DNA of 11,831 nucleotides, taken from positions 1-11,831 of the forward strand of contig SMXV01000044.1 of NCBI GenBank assembly GCA_004356175.1, given 5' to 3'. Position numbers and translations under genes: made by a program. The first letter of the stretch is position 1. Each line of letters begins with the position of its first letter. The DNA is from Acidobacteriota bacterium. Its GTDB lineage: Bacteria; Actinomycetota; Acidimicrobiia; Spongiisociales; UBA5794. The notes below the pieces were generated by a model. The model ran no database searches. It was not told the origin of the DNA and worked only from the letters and a program-made list of their open reading frames with translations. Shown here piece by piece: positions 6,832 to 11,831 of this stretch.

Positions 6832-7668
6832 CTACCGCCGCGACTTCGTCTCAAGAACCTTGATAAGCGACGCCACGACAATGGGACCGCCGACGACCAC
6901 GATGCCGACGCCGTAGAGCCACAACAGCACAAGACCGATTGACCCGAAAACCGCGACCGAGCCTACGACGTCGGTCGGAAACACCTTCAGCGCAGCCGCC
7001 GTTCCTGCAGCGATCAGCACAGCGACCAGAATCGCCGTTGTGGCTGGCCACACGATGGGTTCCGGTGCCCCCCATCGATACACAACGTATATCAGCGCAA
7101 ATAGCCAAACCACGGTAAGCGTGACCATGCCGAGTTGTACGAGGATCTGAACTGATCGACCGAGCTTGTCGACAATGCCAAGGCCGACAATGAAAAGAAC
7201 GTAGCCCACGATCACTGCAACGCCTGCCCCAATGGTGACCAACACGGCCGTGGTCCTCATCCGGATGTACCCGGCTGAGACATCTTCGCCCGTTGACTCC
7301 ATGAGACGGAGGGCCTTTTGTATTGCGTAAACCGCCCGCGATCCAGACCAGAGAGCCACGATCGTGGTCACCAAAACGATGACGACACGATTGGAATTCA
7401 ACGCGTCAACCGAGTCCGTCATGATTCTGATCAGGAAATTCGCCAAGTCCTCTGGCAGCGTTTCCTCTGCAAAGGCATACAGCCGATCGAGCATCTGAAG
7501 CGTGGAATCAAACATCGTCAACATCGATACGAACGCAAGCGACAACGGGACAAGTGCGAAGAGTGCGTTGTACGCAAACGCTGCACCCATAAGCAGAGGG
7601 TCAGCGCGACGCAACGGCAGGGATGCATACCCATACCATTCTGTGACAAATCTGAGAGTCGCTCGCAC
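6832..7668 (-). CDS. YihY/BrkB-family inner membrane protein
   Basis: A 278-residue polytopic membrane protein of the YihY/virulence factor BrkB family (often misnamed ribonuclease BN). Hallmarks are GAAFAYNALFALVPLSLAF (28-46), WSGSRAVYAIQKALRLME (107-124) and the C-terminal hydrophobic block with GSIGLVLLWLYG (242-253). Five to six membrane segments can be drawn at about 32-52, 95-110, 140-165, 178-197, 206-227 and 237-268. The last helix usually carries a GAE-type motif; here the place reads VGGPIVVA, so the acidic residue is missing. The start is GTG (7666-7668), the only start in frame after a TAG 12 bases upstream, with no Shine-Dalgarno site; the previous gene stops 15 bp earlier. Family function is unsettled; roles in envelope integrity and lipid movement have been suggested. 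Confidence 0.85.
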   Translation of the reverse strand: MRATLRFVTEWYGYASLPLRRADPLLMGAAFAYNALFALVPLSLAFVSMLTMFDSTLQMLDRLYAFAEETLPEDLANFLIRIMTDSVDALNSNRVVIVLVTTIVALWSGSRAVYAIQKALRLMESTGEDVSAGYIRMRTTAVLVTIGAGVAVIVGYVLFIVGLGIVDKLGRSVQILVQLGMVTLTVVWLFALIYVVYRWGAPEPIVWPATTAILVAVLIAAGTAAALKVFPTDVVGSVAVFGSIGLVLLWLYGVGIVVVGGPIVVASLIKVLETKSRR

Positions 7669-7683
7669 GAAGAAAGACTACGG

Positions 7684-8355
7684 TCAGAACAGAATCTGCA
7701 CTGCGTCTCCAAGAAGATTCACGCCAAAGATGAGGAGCAGCACAGCCATCACAACGGAGTTGTTCTGTATCAGCCAGTCCTTTGCCGCGACAAAGGAGGC
7801 ATCTGCACGTTCACCGACGATCAGGTATCCAATGACGGGTACTGCGACCGAGCTTGCAGCGACCAGGGTGAACAACACCAGAGCGGTCGCCTGTTCACCG
7901 GTGGACAACCCTGCATCTGCAATGGTGACAGTGGCTGCTACAACAAGCAGCAGGTTCTTTGGGTTGGCCGCTAAGAGCAGGAAGCCCATTCCAAACGACT
8001 TTCCGACACCGAAACCATCGAGAGCGTCCATCCACCTCGGTGTATCAGCAGCCTCGCCCGATCCCGGCCGTTTCGTCCACAATTTCCAACCTGCAGCGAG
8101 CAGCAGCAGACCGACAAGACCCTTGACCACCCCTGAGGTGGTCGAAGGTTCGCCACCGCTCTGCTCCACACCGGGGACCAGCAGCACGACAGACCCGACC
8201 AGCAGCAGACCGACGACCCAGCCCACGAGAAAGGCTGGCCCATTGGTCTTTGCCCTCGGGGTAAACAACATGACAATCACAGCGGAAATCGGTATAGGAC
8301 TGATAGCTATGCCAACAGCGAACGAAAAGGTTTCTGCGAGAACATCGATCATCAT
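7684..8355 (-). CDS. GAP-family (Sap/GPL-addressing-like, LysE-type fold) membrane protein
   Basis: A 223-residue protein with about six membrane segments, matching the GAP/SfLAP family (Sap, sulfolipid-1-addressing; Gap, glycopeptidolipid-addressing). Conserved features are ISPIPISAVIVMLFTPRAK (18-36), the GPAFLVGWVVG turn (39-49), and after the cytoplasmic linker NPKNLLLV (131-138). In mycobacteria, family members are needed for surface display of glycolipids; whether they carry lipid is not settled. It is the first gene of the predicted operon, 15 bp upstream of the YihY gene and linked to an ABC exporter pair. Two ATG codons stand in tandem: 8355 is given, but AGGA (8360-8357) is better spaced (4 bases) for the second at 8352, giving 222 residues. 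The lipid link is inference from the family. Confidence 0.82.
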   Translation of the reverse strand: MMIDVLAETFSFAVGIAISPIPISAVIVMLFTPRAKTNGPAFLVGWVVGLLLVGSVVLLVPGVEQSGGEPSTTSGVVKGLVGLLLLAAGWKLWTKRPGSGEAADTPRWMDALDGFGVGKSFGMGFLLLAANPKNLLLVVAATVTIADAGLSTGEQATALVLFTLVAASSVAVPVIGYLIVGERADASFVAAKDWLIQNNSVVMAVLLLIFGVNLLGDAVQILF

Positions 8356-8405
8356 TTCCTACTACCTACGAAGCTCCGGATCAACTGCCATCACCTACGT
8401 GCGCG

Positions 8406-8422
8406 GTCTATACATGGTAGAC
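8406..8422. repeat. Inverted repeat GTCTA-N7-TAGAC over the GAP promoter
   Basis: GTCTA (8406-8410) and TAGAC (8418-8422) form a 17-bp interrupted palindrome that covers both candidate -10 boxes of the minus-strand operon. This is where a repressor site would be expected. The arms are short, so chance is not excluded. Confidence 0.35.
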
Positions 8423-8428
8423 GCATGC

Positions 8429-8443
8429 AGCGAAATTTTCGCT
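8429..8443. repeat. 15-bp palindrome AGCGAAA-T-TTTCGCT
   Basis: A perfect palindrome with 7-base arms around a single T, located 7 bp from the preceding inverted repeat and in the -35/upstream zone of the minus-strand operon. The compact odd symmetry fits a dimeric regulator site better than an RNA hairpin. No known regulator motif is recognised. Confidence 0.4.
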
Positions 8444-8542
8444 TACGGTCGCCTTCGATTTCAACGCCAACGGACGCCGAAGCCACGGATGCAGACGCAC
8501 CGCACGATGCCCTGTGTGAACGGACTACCGAAGTTCCTTGCG

Positions 8543-8548
8543 TACAAT
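8543..8548 (+). promoter_or_regulatory. Candidate -10 (TACAAT) of a leaderless transcript
   Basis: TACAAT ends 7 bases before the GTG at 8556, so transcription would start at or next to the start codon. The lack of any purine-rich ribosome site upstream fits leaderless translation, common in actinobacteria. The -35 region is weak. Confidence 0.45.
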
Positions 8549-8555
8549 CGCGTGT

Positions 8556-10148
8556 GTGCGAAAGCTAGCCTTCACAGCAATTTCCCTCGGTCTGCTCGTG
8601 AGCGCATGTGTCGCTGGCGGACAGAACATCGTGTCTGTCGGCGATACGGCACCGGTCACGACACTCGAGACATTGACGACGGTAACCACACAGCCAGGGG
8701 GACTACCGCCGGCAACACTGCCACCCGAGACGACCACAACGACGGTACCGGAAAGACCGCTCGGCGTCGTAACGCCAGAGACGGTTTTCGAACCGTGGGG
8801 CTCGGTTGTCGGACTTACAATGTTCCGCGGAAACCCGACACGCACATTCTTCGGCACTGGCCCTGTTCCGAGGACAACGCCTCGTGTCCTTTGGAGGTAT
8901 CCGGAACACGCCATGACCGGCTCGTCGCCGGTTGGTAGCCAACCGAAGACGTGGTCAGGCACAGGATGGACCGGCCAGCCAGTGGTCTACGAACGTGCGG
9001 ACGGTAAGACTGAGCTGATTTTTGGGGCATACGACAAAAAGATTCACTTTGTTGACGCAGACACGGGCACTGACCTACGAGCTCCCTACGACATGGGGGA
9101 CATCATCAAGGGCAGCGTCACGCTCGACCCAGACGGTTTTCCACTCGTCTACGCGGGCTCGCGCGATCCGCGATTCCGAATTCTTGCCATTGACGGAGAC
9201 GAGGTCAAGGAGGTCTGGTCGTTGCACGCAAAGTCAGTCGAGGGGATGTGGAACGACGACTGGGACTCCAACCCAGTGATCGTCGACGACATGCTGTACC
9301 AGGGCGGGGAGAACTCGTGGTGGTTCGCCATCAAATTGAACCGCGGGTACGACGAGGACGGCAACGTGACTGTCGACCCGAGGGTCGTCTACCAGACAAA
9401 AGCGTGGTCTGAAGAACTTCTCGAACTTCTCGGACGAGACCAATCCGTGGAGAACTCAACAGCGATATTCGGACAGAAGGCGTATTTCGCCAACAGCGCC
9501 GGACGAATTCGAGGCATTGACCTGTCGGATATCGAAAATGGCAACGCGGAGACGTTCTTCGACTTCTGGATAGGTGACGACACCGACGCGACGATTTCGA
9601 TCGATGCCGAGGGATTCATATACGTTGTTGCACACGCCGACCATGAGAAACGAAACAACACCTCGGCTCGACGGGTGCGCGAGGTCGGCCAGCTGGTCAA
9701 GCTCGATACCTCGATCGAGGTCGGTGACCCACTCACAAGCGTCGCACCCATCGTCTGGCAGGTCGACATTCCTGCCGCACGAGGCCAGGATACCGGCGCA
9801 TGGGCAACACCTGCGCTCCACAGGGATGGCGTGATCTTTGTCGCGACAGATGCTGGCGACCTGCTTGCAGTTGACACGGACACAGGTGAGGTCGTGTGGA
9901 AGGACACGGTGGGCGTGAACGCATGGTCGTCGCCAGTAATCGTCGACGACACCCTTGTCATTGCGGTAAATTGCTTCTCAGAGGACTCTGGCATCCGCGC
10001 ATATGACCTAACAGATCCCCGGAATCCGGTCGAGATGTGGACAATGTCGCCGGCAAGCAGCGGATGTATCGAGTCAACGCCTGCGATATGGAACGGAATC
10101 ATATATGTGGGGTCTCGCGACGGATTCATGTACGCTTTCGGTTCGTGA
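8556..10148 (+). CDS. Lipoprotein with PQQ-like beta-propeller repeats
   Basis: A 530-residue predicted exported lipoprotein. MRKLAFTAISLGLLVSAC ends in a lipobox (V15-S16-A17-C18), so Cys18 should be lipidated and the protein anchored on the outer face of the cytoplasmic membrane. A Thr/Pro-rich linker (about 31-68) leads into a beta-propeller of PQQ-like blades. Repeated blade signatures are QPVVYERADGKTELIFGAYD (141-160), SNPVIVDDMLYQGG (238-251), NSTAIFGQKAYFANSAG (300-316), ATPALHRDGVIFVATDAGD (417-435), SSPVIVDDTLVIAV (458-471) and STPAIWNGIIYVGSRDG (507-523). Cys473 and Cys504 could form a disulfide. The GTG at 8556 is chosen because it starts exactly at the signal peptide; an in-frame TTG at 8538 would add six residues. 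Propeller lipoproteins of this type act as scaffolds, sensors or binding proteins; no ligand can be assigned. The stop overlaps the next gene (GTGA). Confidence 0.82.
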   Translation: MRKLAFTAISLGLLVSACVAGGQNIVSVGDTAPVTTLETLTTVTTQPGGLPPATLPPETTTTTVPERPLGVVTPETVFEPWGSVVGLTMFRGNPTRTFFGTGPVPRTTPRVLWRYPEHAMTGSSPVGSQPKTWSGTGWTGQPVVYERADGKTELIFGAYDKKIHFVDADTGTDLRAPYDMGDIIKGSVTLDPDGFPLVYAGSRDPRFRILAIDGDEVKEVWSLHAKSVEGMWNDDWDSNPVIVDDMLYQGGENSWWFAIKLNRGYDEDGNVTVDPRVVYQTKAWSEELLELLGRDQSVENSTAIFGQKAYFANSAGRIRGIDLSDIENGNAETFFDFWIGDDTDATISIDAEGFIYVVAHADHEKRNNTSARRVREVGQLVKLDTSIEVGDPLTSVAPIVWQVDIPAARGQDTGAWATPALHRDGVIFVATDAGDLLAVDTDTGEVVWKDTVGVNAWSSPVIVDDTLVIAVNCFSEDSGIRAYDLTDPRNPVEMWTMSPASSGCIESTPAIWNGIIYVGSRDGFMYAFGS

Positions 10149-11134
10149 TCAGTAACACCGAAACCGGCGTCGTCAACGCCCTCCGAACTGCCGCAATAAT
10201 TGGGATATCGGTCGCTGGGACTGTCGCCGCGGTCTTTACTGTTGGAGCACTTTTCGGCAACTTGTGGTGGCTATTCGACTACGCAGCAAATTTTCGGTGG
10301 CAGATGTTCTGGCTACTGGTCGCTGCAGCAATCCTCTACGCCGTCATGTCACGGGGATTCGCTTCGGTGGCCTTCATCGTTGCGGCAGTTATCAACGCAT
10401 GGCTCATTGCTCCTGCCTGGTTGGGTGATCAGCCAGAACCAGGCGGTCAGTCGTCAATCAGTATTGTTCAAATCGATCTCTTTCCAACGGTTGACGACAC
10501 GGGAGTTGTCAGCCGCTGGCTGAGCGACTCTGGCGCAGATGTGCTGATCGTGTCAGGCACATCCGTAAATCGGATGAGAAGCCTGACCCAGAGCGACTCC
10601 CATTACGTGATTATTTCGGCTCCATTGGCTCAGGACCGCCTTGGCGTCGTGGTTCTCGGCCTGCAGTCGTGGCCCGTCGAGGTGTTCCACTCGCAGGGTT
10701 TCGCCGAACCTGTCTATCGCATCTCCGTCGGCTCCGCTGGTGGGGTGACCGACATCGTCACGGCCTGGGGACCTATTGGCTCCAATCCACAGAACGCTGA
10801 CAAACTTCGTGCTCGGCTGGATGCCGTGTCACAAGCCGTTGCATCAGCGGAGAATCCTGTTGCCGTAATCGGCAGCCTTGGAGCAACCAGGTGGACAAGC
10901 GGCATGACGGCATTGCGCGAGCAGCACGAACTCAGAGATGCCACGGAGGGATATGGGTACCTGCCGACGTGGTCAATATTCGACGTTCCAATCATCGGAA
11001 AGTGGATCGGTATACCGATCGATATCGTTTTGATGACCCCCGAGATCACACCGTCGTCGATTACGACGGGACCCGACATCGGGGCTGGTCATCTTCCGGT
11101 GACTGTTGGAATCTCTCGCGTAGCAGCCGGCTAA
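10145..11134 (+). CDS. Membrane-anchored EEP-fold protein, probable pseudoenzyme
   Basis: A 329-residue protein with three N-terminal membrane helices (about 13-38, 53-68, 72-93) and a C-terminal endonuclease/exonuclease/phosphatase (DNase I-like) domain (about 104-326), the layout of VanJ/YafD-like proteins. Three helices with the N-terminus inside would place the domain outside the cell. The fold markers are clear: SGADVLIVSG (129-138), VAVIGSLGATRW (239-250), ELRDATEGYGYLPTW (262-276), GIPIDIVLMTP (289-299) and GPDIGAGHLPV (309-319). The expected catalytic residues are mostly gone: Asn to Asp111, Glu to Gly138, His to Trp208, Asp to Ser244, Asn to Gly246, and the final Asp to Gly315; Asp293 and His316 remain. 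The GTG start overlaps the lipoprotein stop as GTGA, indicating coupling. The TAA overlaps the convergent ligase stop. The family is assigned by pattern and alignment by eye. Confidence 0.75.
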   Translation: MISNTETGVVNALRTAAIIGISVAGTVAAVFTVGALFGNLWWLFDYAANFRWQMFWLLVAAAILYAVMSRGFASVAFIVAAVINAWLIAPAWLGDQPEPGGQSSISIVQIDLFPTVDDTGVVSRWLSDSGADVLIVSGTSVNRMRSLTQSDSHYVIISAPLAQDRLGVVVLGLQSWPVEVFHSQGFAEPVYRISVGSAGGVTDIVTAWGPIGSNPQNADKLRARLDAVSQAVASAENPVAVIGSLGATRWTSGMTALREQHELRDATEGYGYLPTWSIFDVPIIGKWIGIPIDIVLMTPEITPSSITTGPDIGAGHLPVTVGISRVAAG

Positions 11135-11831
11135 ACCGTCGACTGCCCCGCGACGAGCGCTGACCTGACTGCTGCACGATCGTGTTTCCCATTCGGCAAC
11201 ATAGGGATGTCCGTCCGCACGACAAGGTTTCTTGGTCTCTGCGAGTTCGATGTGACTCCGCGAATCATCTCTGCAACTGTCGAGTGCTCACATGTCGAAA
11301 TGACCATAGCGCCTGGAATCATGCCCCACTCGTCGTCGTGCAAACCGACAACGCACACGTCGTCAACTCCCTCAATGCTCGATATCAGCTCAGCAACCCG
11401 TACCAAAGACACATTCTCGCCACCCGACACGATCACGTCATCCGCTCTGCCCGATATGAAAAGTCTGCCGGACGGATCAAGATGCCCATAGTCGCCAGTT
11501 ACGAACATGCCTTCTCTCAGCTGCTCGCCGAGATATCCTGAGAACACCGCTGGACCAGCCACCGTGATAGCTCCTGATTCGAGAATCTCGATTGTCATGC
11601 CGTCAAGGGGCGTACCGCTTGATCCTGCAACTCGTTTTGATGGATCGACCGAGGCCGTCGTCACCTGGGATCCGGTCTCTGTCATTCCATATGTTGGAAC
11701 GAGATTGATGTCGAGAATCGCGGCAGTCTCCGCAAGACTTTTTCTGAGTCCCGCTCCGCCCACGAGGACGAATCGAAGCAGCGCCAACTCAGCGGAATGT
11801 GACTCGACGAGCCGACGTACCATCGTCGGCA
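11131..11831 (-). CDS. Acyl-CoA ligase (ANL family, MenE-like), C-terminal part, cut by window edge
   Basis: The last 233 codons of an AMP-forming acyl-CoA synthetase, cut by the right edge; the frame is open from 11829 onward and the MVRR methionine at 11823 is internal. Numbering from that Met, the core motifs are LVPTYGMTETGSQVTT (41-56), the aspartate of VTGDYG (108-113) that contacts the AMP ribose, the hinge FISGRADDVIVSGGENV (122-138), and the adenylation lysine Lys213 in PNGKHDR (211-216... within the last 20 residues). These enzymes activate a carboxylate as acyl-AMP and pass it to CoA. The spacing and the MTETGSQVTT wording resemble o-succinylbenzoate-CoA ligase (MenE, menaquinone synthesis), but without the N-terminal half a fatty-acid or other acyl ligase cannot be excluded. 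The TAG stop shares bases with the TAA of the convergent EEP gene. Confidence 0.85.
   Translation of the reverse strand, partial: PTMVRRLVESHSAELALLRFVLVGGAGLRKSLAETAAILDINLVPTYGMTETGSQVTTASVDPSKRVAGSSGTPLDGMTIEILESGAITVAGPAVFSGYLGEQLREGMFVTGDYGHLDPSGRLFISGRADDVIVSGGENVSLVRVAELISSIEGVDDVCVVGLHDDEWGMIPGAMVISTCEHSTVAEMIRGVTSNSQRPRNLVVRTDIPMLPNGKHDRAAVRSALVAGQSTV

Larger units (their letters stand above)
2628..8355 (-). other. Predicted five-gene operon (GAP, YihY, ABC, ABC, flavin protein)
   Basis: Five minus-strand genes follow each other with gaps of 15, 10, -4 and 16 bases, which argues for one transcript starting near 8400 and ending near 2628. Four of the five products are inner-membrane proteins. 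There is no room for an internal terminator, and only the first gene has a recognisable promoter region. Co-transcription is inferred from spacing alone. Confidence 0.7.
8356..8555. promoter_or_regulatory. Divergent control region between the GAP gene and the lipoprotein gene
   Basis: A 200-bp non-coding spacer between two divergent starts. For the minus-strand operon, candidate -10 hexamers are TATAGA (8412-8407) and TACCAT (8419-8414), giving a leader of roughly 45 bases. For the plus strand, TACAAT lies just before the GTG start. Two inverted repeats occupy the centre (listed separately). No small gene or RNA gene is recognised here. Confidence 0.5.

Noticed and set aside
6822..6932. 37-residue N-terminal extension of the first ABC subunit
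   Set aside because: It lies inside the YihY gene, is Cys/Arg/Ser-rich and unlike ABC exporter N-termini; similarity begins at 6821.
7318..7974. A 218-codon plus-strand open frame opposite the YihY and GAP genes
   Set aside because: Its Cys/His/Gln-rich composition is that of antisense translation of hydrophobic helices; no family pattern.
8538..8555. TTG start for the lipoprotein, six codons upstream
   Set aside because: It would add a Cys-containing stretch before a perfectly formed signal peptide and overlaps the TACAAT -10.
7502..8938. A 478-codon plus-strand open frame across the YihY, GAP and lipoprotein genes
   Set aside because: It lies opposite two well-supported membrane protein genes and out of frame with the lipoprotein, is rich in Arg, Thr and Ser, and shows no domain; it is a by-product of high-GC coding on the other strand.
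9389..10129. A 246-codon minus-strand open frame inside the lipoprotein gene
   Set aside because: Antisense of clear beta-propeller blades; Ser/Thr-rich with no recognisable motif or start signal.
10037..10144. 36-residue N-terminal extension of the EEP protein
   Set aside because: It overlaps the lipoprotein coding end in another frame and precedes the natural membrane-helix N-terminus; the GTGA overlap at 10145 is a better start.

Overview
The window (11,831 bp, moderately GC-rich) looks like chromosomal DNA of an actinobacterium, most likely from an Acidimicrobiia-like lineage. The support is a SufB start of actinobacterial type, an Eis-like acetyltransferase, an F420-type luciferase-like oxidoreductase, a GAP/Sap-family membrane protein, frequent GTG starts and weak or absent Shine-Dalgarno sites. 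Lineage is inferred from gene content only. I see no mobile element, tRNA, rRNA or CRISPR array.

Layout. (a) 1-556: the 5' end of sufB leaves the left edge on the minus strand, preceded by a 262-bp spacer with a candidate promoter, a coding-looking relic on the plus strand and a perfect 9-bp hairpin. (b) 553-2650: a divergent pair, an Eis-like N-acetyltransferase (minus) and an LLM-class F420-dependent-type oxidoreductase (plus). (c) 2628-8355: a compact five-gene minus-strand cluster, transcribed in the order GAP-family protein, YihY/BrkB-family protein, two ABC exporter half-transporters with a 4-base overlap, and a pyridoxamine-5'-phosphate-oxidase-like flavin protein. (d) 8356-8555: a divergent control region with two inverted repeats and a candidate leaderless promoter. 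(e) 8556-11134: a plus-strand pair with a GTGA overlap, a beta-propeller lipoprotein and a membrane-anchored endonuclease/exonuclease/phosphatase (EEP)-fold protein that has lost most catalytic residues. (f) 11131-11831: the C-terminal part of an acyl-CoA ligase (MenE/ANL family) on the minus strand, running off the right edge.

How it may fit together. The two ABC proteins carry complementary defects typical of heterodimeric exporters: Asp for the catalytic Glu in one, a non-canonical signature in the other. Their linkage to a GAP-family protein, a family tied to surface-lipid export in mycobacteria, and to a YihY/BrkB protein suggests a cell-envelope export module; that function is inference. 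The divergently transcribed lipoprotein and EEP pseudoenzyme are both predicted to lie outside the membrane and may be a second envelope unit. The most unusual object is the apparent EEP pseudoenzyme at 10145-11134.
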